Positions 37,368-47,331 of a stretch of 64,000 nucleotides of DNA are shown here, in pieces. Positions within the stretch are counted from its first letter, which is position 1, and each line of letters opens with the position of its first letter. Source of the DNA: Legionella erythra (lineage in GTDB: Bacteria > Pseudomonadota > Gammaproteobacteria > Legionellales > Legionellaceae); the NCBI RefSeq assembly GCF_001467615.1, contig NZ_LNYA01000033.1, positions 23,958 through 87,957 on the forward strand, written 5' to 3'. A program made the translations under genes and the position numbers. The notes under the pieces are model-generated. The model did not search any database. It worked only from the letters and a program-made list of their open reading frames with translations, and was not told the DNA's origin.

Positions 37368-40251
37368 GGATAAGCTCCTTCTTTGGGGCTGATTTATCAT
37401 GATGATCAACCCATTTAGTAAAATAGGCGGGTATAACCGCGTTGACGTTACTTTGCCCCAGTTTTTTCCCCTCACCTACATCGTTGTTCGTTGTTTCAAC
37501 CGCTTGCTGGTATTGACTCTTTAAACGCCCTCCTCCACTGCTTGTTTTATTTACCGCAGCATCGACCTGATTATTAATTTTTTGCTGCATGCCTTCGGCT
37601 CTTGATGCATCCATGCCAACTCCCAGAGTCCTTCCAGAATCCTCCAACGCGTTACTGTTCTTGTGGTAGTCAGCTCCCATTTGTGACTCTTTGGTTCTTA
37701 ATGGATTTGCTGCATCCTGGTAAAAGGAGTCAATCCGATCATTTTTAGAAGCATTGCCGTATCGTGCGATTAAACCTTCTCGTTGTTCACTGATAAACTC
37801 ATTAGCTAGCATTTGTAATTGTTTTAATGAGGCAATATCTGAAGGATTGGAATACAACTCATCTCGTGCCTTTTCTCCAATGCGGTGTGCCACAAAGCCA
37901 GGAAATGCCTGATTAAGATCGGTGGTAATCTGATCGGAGTTGGATTCCACATAACTCCTGGCCGTGCTGATGCGAGCGGCTTTAGACATCGAGGCATCGT
38001 AGTTTTGACTTGCCGTTTGCGCATTCCTTAAATCGGTACCCATTTGATTCGAAAGGCTTGCCCCTTCCGAATGGCTGTTATCAAAATGATGGTTTTGTGC
38101 AAACTGGCTCACATAATTTAGCGCCTGATTAAAGTCTTCTGCTTCCTTCGCTGACATGCTGCTGTCCGTGCCTTCATGGTAACGATCACTACTCGTTGAT
38201 GACCTATCGAATTTGGCATGACTATCAGCACCTCCTGTTGCTCCAAAAGCAAACCGCCCAATACTTCCCAGCATACTTTTTTCACTTGCGACTCCGGCGT
38301 GGGCATTTAATCCAGCTGAGGTCATATGAGCCAGCGCATCCTCTTGGCTTATCCCTTCGCGTTTAGCTACATCCGAGGCAATATGCGTCATGGTCGATAA
38401 GGCCTGGCTGTATTGACCGGATTCGCTTTCAGATACTCCATCGCCTAAACGCATATCATGTCCCTGCATTTTCGATAATTGTACTGCACTGTGCGCAAAA
38501 CTGGATAAGGACGTTTGATAATGCTGACTTTCATTGGCTGCAGCCTGCCTGGATTCCTCAAAAGCTTGATTTAAAGAGCCACTTAAGGCCTTTGTATCTG
38601 AAATGTGTATGGGTCCTCGTGACATCCCAGGACTTACATCAAAAACAGCATCCCCATGGCCTGTGGTCGTCTTAAGCACTCCACTTCCCAATTGTTCCGT
38701 GTGCATCCCATGCATGTTCGTCCAATTGGTATCGTGCTTGTTAGCCGAAACATTATTGGCGCTGGTATTTTCATAGTTCATATTCCAACCGCTGTAACTT
38801 GCCATTGAGATGTTACCTGCAGCTGCAGATTGCGCTTCACTCACTGACAAGGATTGCGCCATACCACCAAAATGCTGGGAGGAGGTACTCAAAATCTGTC
38901 CCAATCCCTTCGTGATGTACAGGGCAATAACAGGAACACTTGCTGCCAATGCACCTGCCGTATAGGCAAAATTACTGTGCATGCTGGCTAATGAATCGAT
39001 ATTAGAGAAGGTCACCCCTCCTGTTTTTTGACCAAATAAAGTAATGGTGGTACTTGAGGCCATGGAAACAAACCAATGAAAAATAATAAACATCGGAGGC
39101 CATGACCAAAGGTAGATTTGAGATTGTACCCACAGGAAATAAGCGTTACTCAGGGTCGGAAAAAATGAAATTAAAACGACTAATGGAAAGATACACAGCG
39201 TCAACATCCACATCACAGTCATATAGTAAGGCAGGCGAAATCCTGCAAGCCAAAAGCTATTGGCTTCAGCGATGTGCATTTTTTGAGTGCTGTCCGTATT
39301 GGTGTAATTCATGAGTGCCGCATCAGCTCCTGAAAAAGCAAAAGCATCGGCAGCAGCATCGCGGGTCGCATTAATTAAGATATTCTGCGTGAGTGTTTCA
39401 GCCGCATCTTCGGTAATGTTCATGTAATATTTGTGAGCAGCTTGCAGCCTGTCACCAAAAGTCTTTTCGCCTGGTAAAGAACTGCTGTCCGTGTTGCGTG
39501 ACCCTAAAGCACCTGTGGTTACCAGATGATTAAGACGCTCCAACTCTAATTTGGCTGCAACGGGCAATCGAGTTTTTAAATTGGCTGCGGCATCTCCACA
39601 ACTTAAATTGACTCCATTGTGCAGAATCACCCGATAAATGGGTGATGGCTCCTCAAAATAGGTTTTAGAAAGATGAGCACTTTGGGTAAGCTCTTGAGGG
39701 CTTAATTGATGGCTTGCCAAAAGTTTTGCCGTAAACACGCATTGGCGGATATAGGACGATAGGTCTTGTGCCAAATCAGGCGACATGGAGAGCCTTGTCT
39801 GAGTTGCCGCAAGCCAGGTTCTTGCACCAAAAATCATTCCTGTTTTGTTATACTCCAGACTATCTGGCATGCGAAATACATCACTAAAGGCAGTCGTAAT
39901 TCCATAGCCCATGCCACTAATCAATGAGGCAGGTAAAGCAACGCCTAGAGGCACATGATCCACTGTTAAGGCCTCTCCTGCTCCTTCGGCTGTCTGCATG
40001 TCAATTATAGCCACAGGCACTTTAATGCCTAGCACGCAATACATGACTAAAAAGGTGGTCAGCACAAAGCGAGCCAGTGATTCCAGCTTTTTACCCATTA
40101 CGTACTGATAACCGACCATACCAACGGATAGAATCATGATAATGTCACACGCCGTACTAAAGGTAGATTCAGTAAGCAAAGCGGCCATACCATCAAGCAA
40201 CTCTTTTAAATAAATCCCATTTTGTGGGGTGTAGATTAATAATGGGCTCAT
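37360..40251 (-). CDS. traG: TraG mating-pair stabilisation and pilus assembly protein
   Basis: A 963-residue inner-membrane protein. The N-terminal half has several membrane helices (for instance VGMVGYQYVMGKKLESLARF and LAGFRLPYYMTVMWMLTLCI nearby), as in the TraG_N domain needed for pilus assembly. The C-terminal half is a long hydrophilic helical periplasmic part rich in Ser, Ala and Gln, which in F contacts the recipient. Overlaps traH by 4 bp; RBS GGAGGGG. Confidence 0.88.
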   Translation of the reverse strand: MSPLLIYTPQNGIYLKELLDGMAALLTESTFSTACDIIMILSVGMVGYQYVMGKKLESLARFVLTTFLVMYCVLGIKVPVAIIDMQTAEGAGEALTVDHVPLGVALPASLISGMGYGITTAFSDVFRMPDSLEYNKTGMIFGARTWLAATQTRLSMSPDLAQDLSSYIRQCVFTAKLLASHQLSPQELTQSAHLSKTYFEEPSPIYRVILHNGVNLSCGDAAANLKTRLPVAAKLELERLNHLVTTGALGSRNTDSSSLPGEKTFGDRLQAAHKYYMNITEDAAETLTQNILINATRDAAADAFAFSGADAALMNYTNTDSTQKMHIAEANSFWLAGFRLPYYMTVMWMLTLCIFPLVVLISFFPTLSNAYFLWVQSQIYLWSWPPMFIIFHWFVSMASSTTITLFGQKTGGVTFSNIDSLASMHSNFAYTAGALAASVPVIALYITKGLGQILSTSSQHFGGMAQSLSVSEAQSAAAGNISMASYSGWNMNYENTSANNVSANKHDTNWTNMHGMHTEQLGSGVLKTTTGHGDAVFDVSPGMSRGPIHISDTKALSGSLNQAFEESRQAAANESQHYQTSLSSFAHSAVQLSKMQGHDMRLGDGVSESESGQYSQALSTMTHIASDVAKREGISQEDALAHMTSAGLNAHAGVASEKSMLGSIGRFAFGATGGADSHAKFDRSSTSSDRYHEGTDSSMSAKEAEDFNQALNYVSQFAQNHHFDNSHSEGASLSNQMGTDLRNAQTASQNYDASMSKAARISTARSYVESNSDQITTDLNQAFPGFVAHRIGEKARDELYSNPSDIASLKQLQMLANEFISEQREGLIARYGNASKNDRIDSFYQDAANPLRTKESQMGADYHKNSNALEDSGRTLGVGMDASRAEGMQQKINNQVDAAVNKTSSGGGRLKSQYQQAVETTNNDVGEGKKLGQSNVNAVIPAYFTKWVDHHDKSAPKKELIHE

Positions 40252-41630
40252 TGTGCCCCTCCGGTATATGATTTTCTTAAGATGGGATTAAGGGCATTAA
40301 GCGCCTGCTTCACGTTGTTTTGAACTAATTGATTGGTTGTCAGTGCTGCATTAAAACGTGCTCGTGATTCGCTATTAAAATTATCTACAAATTGTTGTGC
40401 CACCTGCAGGTTTTTAAATAATTTCTCTTCATGGGAACCTCCTAAATCACGCCCTGCAAGGGATGCTCGAATCACTTCAAGTGAATTTGCAAGATACTGG
40501 GCAAGCAAATCCGTTGCTACACTCTGAGCAAGTTCATAACTGCTTTGTATGCCGATATTCTGTTGTGCACTTGCTGAAATAAGTTGAAATACAGACGGCT
40601 GGGTTAGTTCAATTAACCCTTTTTGTTGTGGCGTTAAGGCCGCCCCTGATTTGATATTCTCATAAACGCCCTGCAGGATGGCTTGTACTTGAGAAACAAG
40701 GGCATCTTTGCTGCTAATCTCTTGGCTTCCTTTCACATTGATGTCAAGACATTTTAAGGGCTTGTTCGAATCAGTACACGTATAACTGGGTAATTTTCCT
40801 CCATAAAGCAACGCCTTAACAAAATTCTGGTTGGTCGCTAAAGAGGGATACGTTTGCATTCCCCCTTTGGCATCAAATACCAGCGTTCCTGAAATCGACA
40901 TATAGACCTCTGAAATCCCTGTATCGGATTTGATGAACTCATTCAGTTGCAGTGCATCCCAAACCACATTGGTATTTACAAGCACTCGGTCTTTATATTC
41001 AGAATCATTCTTCGCTTGTTCCAGTCGCTTTTCAATCTCCCCTCCTGTAGAACATTTATGCCTTGCTTCTGCCCAATCGGTATATACATTTCGATTGCGC
41101 CCGATGTCTTCACACAAACGCTGATGTGCGGCTCGATTTTTAGGGTAAACTGCTGCAGTCAGATTTTCGCCCATCTCGCACGAATTAAAATTTGTCCCAT
41201 TAATGTCATTTGCCAGCTTTTGCATGTATTGCATGGCATGAGCAATTTCAGGCAGCTCGGTCTCCAGTGCAAGGTTCATTGCATAGCCTGCCCCGTTACT
41301 TAAAATATTCTGCATGAAGGAAACAATCTGCTCTGATTTAATAAAGGAAAAACCACCTGCAAAAATATCAATTCCGCCACATCCTGAGCGAAACCCAGGT
41401 ACATCAACGTGAGCTATCTGAATGGAGCGCACCTGATTTCTGGCATAGACAGAGCCTAATGATGCAAATCCTGCTGCCTGTGATTCATAGGAATGGCTAC
41501 CCGTGACATTCGCAGAATAACCAAGATTATTAAAAAAATGATTTAAATCGGCACTGGCTGATGCATGAGCGTCATTTCCTGTCACGCAAGTAAAAGACGC
41601 AACAACGGTTAGCACAAGAGCTCTAATCAT
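40248..41630 (-). CDS. traH: TraH pilus assembly protein
   Basis: About 460 residues from ATG 41630, which has GAGGAG 7 bp upstream and overlaps the trbB stop; an upstream in-frame ATG at 41645 is less likely. It has a signal peptide, then the TraH start DLNHFFNNLGYSANVTGSHSY, and GFRSGCGGIDIFAGGFSFI, a family hallmark. It acts in the periplasm and outer membrane with TraF, TraU, TraW and TrbI. Confidence 0.92.
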   Translation of the reverse strand: MIRALVLTVVASFTCVTGNDAHASASADLNHFFNNLGYSANVTGSHSYESQAAGFASLGSVYARNQVRSIQIAHVDVPGFRSGCGGIDIFAGGFSFIKSEQIVSFMQNILSNGAGYAMNLALETELPEIAHAMQYMQKLANDINGTNFNSCEMGENLTAAVYPKNRAAHQRLCEDIGRNRNVYTDWAEARHKCSTGGEIEKRLEQAKNDSEYKDRVLVNTNVVWDALQLNEFIKSDTGISEVYMSISGTLVFDAKGGMQTYPSLATNQNFVKALLYGGKLPSYTCTDSNKPLKCLDINVKGSQEISSKDALVSQVQAILQGVYENIKSGAALTPQQKGLIELTQPSVFQLISASAQQNIGIQSSYELAQSVATDLLAQYLANSLEVIRASLAGRDLGGSHEEKLFKNLQVAQQFVDNFNSESRARFNAALTTNQLVQNNVKQALNALNPILRKSYTGGAQ

Positions 41631-42117
41631 TAAATTTCTCCTCAATGTGTTGCTTTAATTCATGTACTCTTTGTGCCAGCTGATAAGGAGTTGCTTCTCC
41701 AAACAAGACAGCGTAGGCCTCCAGGGTATGTCGATTGACTAAAAACAAGGCGGGAACCGTAGGCTTATACCCTCCTGATACATAGAATGTTTGAAAAAGC
41801 TCAGGTGTTAATGGTGTGGTATCGAGTCCATCCAGGGACTCTCCATCCAGGCTAAAAGCACGAACCTTAATATGGAATGTTTCTGAAAAATCCTTTAAAA
41901 CAGGGGAGAATTTTTTACAATGTGGGCAGGTGCTTCGATAAATAAATGCAAAATAATAATTTTTGGATAAATCTTTAGCTTCAGCTGATTCCTTCTGTGC
42001 AAAAGCTTTAGGGGCTTGCTTTTTCAATAACAGTGCATTGAGTTCTTCAACTGCCACATTGGCGTGCAATGGATTAATTACAGAACAAAGCAGTAAAATA
42101 ATGATGCGGACAATCAT
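41623..42117 (-). CDS. trbB: TrbB periplasmic thioredoxin-like protein
   Basis: A 164-residue exported thioredoxin-fold protein with an active-site CPHC (C64, C67) in IYRSTCPHCKKF. In F, TrbB is a disulfide isomerase that helps fold Cys-rich transfer proteins such as TraN, TraU and TraH. Signal peptide cleavage near LHA-NVAVEE. The start overlaps the traF stop by 4 bp. Confidence 0.9.
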   Translation of the reverse strand: MIVRIIILLLCSVINPLHANVAVEELNALLLKKQAPKAFAQKESAEAKDLSKNYYFAFIYRSTCPHCKKFSPVLKDFSETFHIKVRAFSLDGESLDGLDTTPLTPELFQTFYVSGGYKPTVPALFLVNRHTLEAYAVLFGEATPYQLAQRVHELKQHIEEKFND

Positions 42118-42896
42118 GCTTCAAACCCCTCATAGCTGTATCGTTTGTAATGAGTCGCCACATCCAGCAGGCGTTCCTTTAACTCGGTTGTGGAGACAAA
42201 ACCGTAGGACAAGGGCGACATTTTTTGTGTTTTTAAATCAACAAGAAACAGTGCGGGCATGTAGCGTGACTGTAAATTCATTGTTTTTTGTATTTCATGA
42301 AGAGGTATGTTTTTAGGATTAGGAAGACCTTCAATCGGTTGACCATCTGTTGTGACCGAAATCATTGAAAAGTGGGTCTGATTGACGAATGGCACAAGAT
42401 GAGTGATGAATTTTTGCGAAATGGAACTGTTCCCTTTGTAAAAAAGGATTAATCCATAACGTTTAGCCCCTTCTCGGACTACCCTCTCCATTAAAAGATT
42501 CATTGAATCATTGCGAATGGCCACAGCCGTATTGTCAGTTGGAAAATTTAAGGAATGATCCAGCTCAGGATGAGACAACAACACCTGTTGCCAGTACTGG
42601 ACAAATTTCTGATTGTTTTTGGCATACACCTGCTGGGCTTTCATGTACTCATAGGTTGCATCAAATGATGGGGCAATTAATGCCGTTGCGAGCTTATTCA
42701 TGGTGGCTTTGCGGACTTCCATGAGCTGCTCATAAGGAGTCAGCGAAGGCTTTGACACCTTTGGAATTTGAACAGGTTTCATCTGAGGCTCTTTGTTTTC
42801 TGTACTGTACCAATGAAACCCATGAGCGGGTGGACTTACTAAATCAGCCATGACCGGCATGGAAAGTAACATTAAAATAATAGTGAATAATCTCAT
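42114..42896 (-). CDS. traF: TraF pilus assembly protein
   Basis: A 260-residue periplasmic protein with a signal peptide (MRLFTIILMLLSMPVMA). The C-terminal half is a thioredoxin fold (GLILFYKGNSSISQKFITHL, then PALFLVDLKTQ) but without a CxxC, as in F TraF. The Trp/Tyr-rich start HGFHWYSTENKEPQ is also typical. It overlaps traN by 4 bp. Confidence 0.9.
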   Translation of the reverse strand: MRLFTIILMLLSMPVMADLVSPPAHGFHWYSTENKEPQMKPVQIPKVSKPSLTPYEQLMEVRKATMNKLATALIAPSFDATYEYMKAQQVYAKNNQKFVQYWQQVLLSHPELDHSLNFPTDNTAVAIRNDSMNLLMERVVREGAKRYGLILFYKGNSSISQKFITHLVPFVNQTHFSMISVTTDGQPIEGLPNPKNIPLHEIQKTMNLQSRYMPALFLVDLKTQKMSPLSYGFVSTTELKERLLDVATHYKRYSYEGFEA

Positions 42897-44704
42897 TTTT
42901 GTTCCGCCTTTTTCTGGACTCGCCGTTTGATTTCATCCATTGCTTTTGAAGCGTCGGGGCTATTTAAAACGACATCGCCTACAATTCCTGCTTCTTTTGT
43001 TGGCTGTCCTTGGGGAAATGGATAGACGGGGTTTAAAAAATCGATGCGCCCCATGTCAAGGCTTTGTAATTCATTCACACTGAGCCCCGCGCAGCGTGTA
43101 TGCTCCGCATCTCCTAAAGCATTGGGATTTAATTGTCTTAAACGTCCTTCGGCCTGGATAATGCGTGCCATTTTGCTGTCAAAGACACAATAGGTGCGTT
43201 TGTGCTCCAGACAGGTGCCAAAAATGGGATCTTTCTGACTGCAGAATTCGCCTACGTAATGAGCCAGATAATTGAGTTTGGCTTTGCCTAAAGCCTTATC
43301 TTCTTCGCGACACAAATCGATATGGAGCTTGTCAGCCCAGCCTTCATTCGAACAACAATCAATAATGTCCCAAACCCAGATTTTGCACTGCACGGGATGG
43401 CCTGAAAATAAGGTGGCCTGCGTTTTACCAAACTCAGCGCCAGCAGCTCCTGCAACGGCCATAGGTGCCATCGCCTCCCCAAAACCATCATTCTGAGTTG
43501 CAGTATGTTCCGTACAGTCTCCATCAGCACAAAAGAGATCACGCACACAAGCCACAGGCTGTGGGCAGACTGTCTCATCGCAACGATATACCTGCTCATA
43601 GAGTGAGCAGGCATTATTGTTCATTAATGTACAGCGCGAGCTTGCCTGTAAGCATCCTTTTTCACGTTGCGTTTTACATTCATCAGCTGCAGCGGATGCG
43701 CATTGATATCGTGCATTAAGCTCCCAGCAATCGCGGGTGACGGGCAGGCCATTAATGACACGGGTTGGATTGGAATCAGTACACTGCTCTTGTGTTTTTT
43801 GACATAAGTTGTTTGTCTCAAGACTGGCGCATTCATTATCCCAGTGCTCTTCTTCCACATAGGATTTGGAATGAGCATTAATCGTCAATGCCACTTGAAT
43901 TGGGTAATAGCGACTGAACTTATCTGAAATATACAGGGTGATTACTCCTCCATTTTGGCAGGTTGGCAGTCCCACAACACGCACCCAATGAGCAGAACCC
44001 CCATTATTTAAAATGGAGTGAACTGTGGCTTTCATTTCTTCGCAGGGATGATTTAATTTAATCGGATTAGTTAAGTGACCTCCTGCGCTATTGGTCATGG
44101 CACCCGTTATAAGATTAACCGCTATGAGTCCAGTCCATTTTTTATGAACCCATACCTCAAAATCAGCTCTTTGACTCCATCGCTCTGTGTTCACGGTTAC
44201 TTTGCGTTTTTTTAAACACTGTTGTTCTGGTAATTGCCTTGATGTATGACAGATTTCCTCATGCGATTTAATCTCGCAAGCCGGTGGCTTTTCATCGCAT
44301 TTAATCCGCTCATTAGATTGTCCATGGGTAATCGCATAACTTTCTTCTTCAATTAATTTGGCGTTTTTAATCGCTTCATTTTTAGTATTGATTTCAAACT
44401 GGCGCTGACCAAAATGCTCGGTCACAGTATGTCCACCGGCATCATTTTTTAAGGCATTCGCAGCCAAGGTACTTAAATCCGTTTTTTCAGTTTCAACCCC
44501 CTGATAATGAAGCGATTGCGAGGGATTTTCCGTATAGTCTTTGAAGGTATTCTGGGGCTTAAATTCATTCATGGCGCTCAGTGGCTGATTCCCCAAAGAT
44601 TTTGCGTATTCTTTTAATTTCTGAAAGTCCTGCGCTGTTGTATTGGCAGCTGAGAACGTGCCAAATCCAAAAATACAGACGATGGCCAACATGCATCTAA
44701 ACAT
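42893..44704 (-). CDS. traN: TraN outer-membrane mating-pair protein
   Basis: A 603-residue exported protein with more than twenty cysteines, several in Cys-rich clusters (CEKPPACEIKSHEEIC region, CDETVCPQPVACVRDLFC). In F, TraN sits in the outer membrane and binds a recipient porin to stabilise mating pairs. Its disulfides probably depend on the neighbouring TrbB. It overlaps trbC by 8 bp. Confidence 0.9.
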   Translation of the reverse strand: MFRCMLAIVCIFGFGTFSAANTTAQDFQKLKEYAKSLGNQPLSAMNEFKPQNTFKDYTENPSQSLHYQGVETEKTDLSTLAANALKNDAGGHTVTEHFGQRQFEINTKNEAIKNAKLIEEESYAITHGQSNERIKCDEKPPACEIKSHEEICHTSRQLPEQQCLKKRKVTVNTERWSQRADFEVWVHKKWTGLIAVNLITGAMTNSAGGHLTNPIKLNHPCEEMKATVHSILNNGGSAHWVRVVGLPTCQNGGVITLYISDKFSRYYPIQVALTINAHSKSYVEEEHWDNECASLETNNLCQKTQEQCTDSNPTRVINGLPVTRDCWELNARYQCASAAADECKTQREKGCLQASSRCTLMNNNACSLYEQVYRCDETVCPQPVACVRDLFCADGDCTEHTATQNDGFGEAMAPMAVAGAAGAEFGKTQATLFSGHPVQCKIWVWDIIDCCSNEGWADKLHIDLCREEDKALGKAKLNYLAHYVGEFCSQKDPIFGTCLEHKRTYCVFDSKMARIIQAEGRLRQLNPNALGDAEHTRCAGLSVNELQSLDMGRIDFLNPVYPFPQGQPTKEAGIVGDVVLNSPDASKAMDEIKRRVQKKAEQK

Positions 44705-45362
44705 GGCCTTTCTCCAATATGGTGGCCGCTAATGTGGCTCCTGCATCTCCTTTCTGGGCGATGAGCTCCAGTCCTTTTTTTATGCTTGCATTGCCATAGA
44801 CTACATCAAAGGGTTGATTGGCACAGGACTGCCCTGAACCGCAAGACTTGGAGGGTTCTGTGACTACAAGCGCTGGAACCGTTGTAATGTGGAATTGACT
44901 AAACCAGACCGGATCAATAGAAATTCCCTTAAAGTTTAAATGCTGCTTTTGAGCTTCGCTATTAAGGCGTTTAAATGTTTCTATGGTTTGTTTAAAATCA
45001 CCATCCACTAAGCCATTAATGACCACGGGAATATGAAAACGTGCTGCTTCATCGCTCAATGCAAATAATAGTGAGTCGGGCATGGAAAAGGATACAAATA
45101 AAATGGCACCTTCAGCTCCCTGCGGTTTTTGATTGCTTTGTAAGCCGTCTGCGCTGTGTTGCATGAGTGTATCAATCAATGATTGGTGCTCTGATTGATT
45201 CCGTGAGGACGTACGATTTAGCATTTCGATTGTCTTACTCGGAATGGTTGATACCTGGTGAGCCCCCTCCTCCTGATAATGACTTAATTCATCATTAGTG
45301 TTTGCAAAACATCCGCCAATCCCGGTCAGAAACAGGATAATGATTTTAATGTAGTGCGCCAT
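44697..45362 (-). CDS. trbC: TrbC pilus assembly protein
   Basis: A 221-residue periplasmic protein. I choose ATG 45362 because AAGGAGG lies just upstream; the frame is open further but overlaps traU. The signal peptide ends near CFA-NTNDEL. The family core is AILFVSFSMPDSLL ... IPVVINGLVDGDFKQTI ... GISIDPVWFSQFHITTVPAL, which has a thioredoxin-like outline. Confidence 0.9.
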   Translation of the reverse strand: MAHYIKIIILFLTGIGGCFANTNDELSHYQEEGAHQVSTIPSKTIEMLNRTSSRNQSEHQSLIDTLMQHSADGLQSNQKPQGAEGAILFVSFSMPDSLLFALSDEAARFHIPVVINGLVDGDFKQTIETFKRLNSEAQKQHLNFKGISIDPVWFSQFHITTVPALVVTEPSKSCGSGQSCANQPFDVVYGNASIKKGLELIAQKGDAGATLAATILEKGHV

Positions 45363-45373
45363 TAAAGGCCTCC

Positions 45374-46354
45374 TTATAAAAAACAACAATTTCTCTTGCG
45401 CCAAATCAGATACCCAAAATTATCCCCATCTCCAGGGTAGGTATGTCCGGCCTCCCAGGTAATGACTGAACGGCCAAAGGGCTGGCAGCGTTTCGCATCA
45501 GGTAATGTATTGACTAACTGGTACCGATACCGGCTTTTAGGCAAAATGGAAGAGTGATAGGTGCGACAAAGTGCAGGCCAATCTTTACCAACAGAATCTT
45601 TAATTGCTCCAAGGCGATGAAGCTTAAAGTCGGTGCGTTCTGCCAGGAGTGTTGCAGCACTAATGGGACTTGCCTGATTCGCCACAAAACCATTGAGCGG
45701 GTAGGTAGATCCTTGAGCGCCCTGGCACCAGAATAGAGAATCCATGGCCGTTCCTGCCAATGCTTTGGTTGCATCTGCTGCACAAGACGCCCGTACTGGC
45801 GATGTGGTAAATAAGGTGGCCTCAGGATTAAGAACAAAAGCAAACTCCGAGTCATTCCATGTGGGATCCAGTTCACTCAAATACATCACATCAAAATCTT
45901 CTGTCTCCATACAGCCGATGGATGTAAGGACCTGCAGCCAATACATCAGAGGGTATTTGTACCAATGCACGTAATAAAATGCGCCTCGCCCATCCGTATC
46001 GGGCATTTGTGAACCACCAAGCCCCTGGTCTTTAATATGCAGTTGCACCCCAAGATTCACCATGCAATATGGCTTTCGTGTCACATCGACTAACGCAAAG
46101 GGTTCCCAATAACCGATAGTAACTCCTAAAAGTTGTAATTTGTTTGGGCAGGAACAGATAGGGTTCCCAGGATTTTTAGTATCAGGATACTGGCTTTTTA
46201 CTACTTCGGAGGAGCCAATGGTTAATGGGAACAAACAATCCCAGCAAATGTCCGTTATAGGATTGACAAAATGCCCTTTACATTGTGACGCGTGCAATGA
46301 ACAGATGAAGAATAAGCCTGCAGCAATTGAACAGAAGAGTCGTTTATTCATCAT
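45374..46354 (-). CDS. traU: TraU DNA-transfer protein
   Basis: A 326-residue exported protein with a signal peptide and many cysteines. It starts CKGHFVNPITDICWDCLFPL, the hallmark of TraU, and contains the family motifs MPDTDGRGAFYYVHWYKYPL and YWEPFALVDVTRKPYC. It is needed for DNA transfer more than for pilus growth in F. It begins ATGATG after GGAG, overlapping the traW end. Confidence 0.93.
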   Translation of the reverse strand: MMNKRLFCSIAAGLFFICSLHASQCKGHFVNPITDICWDCLFPLTIGSSEVVKSQYPDTKNPGNPICSCPNKLQLLGVTIGYWEPFALVDVTRKPYCMVNLGVQLHIKDQGLGGSQMPDTDGRGAFYYVHWYKYPLMYWLQVLTSIGCMETEDFDVMYLSELDPTWNDSEFAFVLNPEATLFTTSPVRASCAADATKALAGTAMDSLFWCQGAQGSTYPLNGFVANQASPISAATLLAERTDFKLHRLGAIKDSVGKDWPALCRTYHSSILPKSRYRYQLVNTLPDAKRCQPFGRSVITWEAGHTYPGDGDNFGYLIWRKRNCCFL

Positions 46355-46979
46355 TCACTCCAATTTCTTTAATTTGCCAATCAAGACCTACCTGACTGAC
46401 TATGCTTGGAACGTGTTGAAGCTGCAGCCGAGATGAAATGATGCCGTTCACATCAAAATAAATTCGACCAAAAAGCTCTGCGGCAACTCGAACATCACCA
46501 CCGGTTAAAATGAACTTAACGTGCTTAAAATCGGTGTAATGTTTCTTAACCCAGGTAACCTGTCTTGCATCATCCGCATTAAAGAAAATCAGGGTTTTGA
46601 GGAAGTGAACGCGCTCAAATGGGTTTATCCGCGTTCCTGCTTTTGCAATTAAATACCCATCAGGTGTCCAGATATCATGAGATACAGTCACTGCCGGCGA
46701 GATGCGAAACGTCTTAGGCGTGCGAGTCGTGCTCAATGCCAAAGGGTGTGGTCTCATCGCTTGACGCGCTGCTTTCTGCTCTAAATCACGCTGAACATGC
46801 TCTAAATCACCACTTTGCTGTAATGCATTGAGTTTGTTCATAATGACTTTTCTTATATCCTCTTCTATAACAGGGAATGTCTGGCCATATTGACCAATAT
46901 TTTTTGCATGACTTACAGGCTCTAATAAGAAGGCCAGACCAAGAATCAAGGAAAAAAATCGTTTGTTAGTGCGCTTCAT
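46344..46979 (-). CDS. traW: TraW pilus assembly protein
   Basis: A 211-residue exported protein: signal peptide (cleavage near SHA-KNIG), then GQYGQTFPVIEEDIRKVIMN, and later SHDIWTPDGYLIAKAGTRINP and LIFFNADDARQVTWVKKHY, all typical of TraW. It acts in the periplasm with TrbC and TraU. RBS AAGGAT; overlaps trbI by 14 bp. Confidence 0.93.
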   Translation of the reverse strand: MKRTNKRFFSLILGLAFLLEPVSHAKNIGQYGQTFPVIEEDIRKVIMNKLNALQQSGDLEHVQRDLEQKAARQAMRPHPLALSTTRTPKTFRISPAVTVSHDIWTPDGYLIAKAGTRINPFERVHFLKTLIFFNADDARQVTWVKKHYTDFKHVKFILTGGDVRVAAELFGRIYFDVNGIISSRLQLQHVPSIVSQVGLDWQIKEIGVNDE

Positions 46980-47331
46980 GCTTTATCCTTGCTATGGTCA
47001 AAGCAATGAGCTCGTCCGTCACATCCACTTGGGAAGGTTTGTAACCAGTCAATACGGGCGCACTGACTAAGGTTACCCGGTGAGACCTTCCATAGTCCTT
47101 GATGACTTCTGGAAGGGCTCGTGAAAAGCGATCCATAATGTTTAATTGTTCATCATGAGTCAGTTTAGAACGGGCAAGCAGCACTGAAGGCGCCTCTATG
47201 GCACGATTCATATCAACCACCAAAAGAGGTAACGGCTTAGGCCACATCATCAACATACCCGCCAGGACTCCAATGAACCCACCAACTCCTGCAATGACCC
47301 AATATGTGGTGTTTAAGCGATTAAATGGCAT
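46966..47331 (-). CDS. trbI: TrbI inner-membrane protein
   Basis: A 121-residue protein from ATG 47331, which has GGGAGG before it and overlaps the traC stop by 11 bp; the frame continues upstream inside traC but is not expected to be used. One N-terminal membrane helix (YWVIAGVGGFIGVLAGMLMM) is followed by a periplasmic domain with LLVVDMNRAIEAPSVLLAR. Length fits F TrbI (128), which affects pilus retraction. Confidence 0.8.
   Translation of the reverse strand: MPFNRLNTTYWVIAGVGGFIGVLAGMLMMWPKPLPLLVVDMNRAIEAPSVLLARSKLTHDEQLNIMDRFSRALPEVIKDYGRSHRVTLVSAPVLTGYKPSQVDVTDELIALTIARIKHEAH

Noticed and set aside
45514..45876. Leftward 120-codon frame inside traU
   Set aside because: Shadow of traU; rich in Arg, Trp and Pro with no family features.
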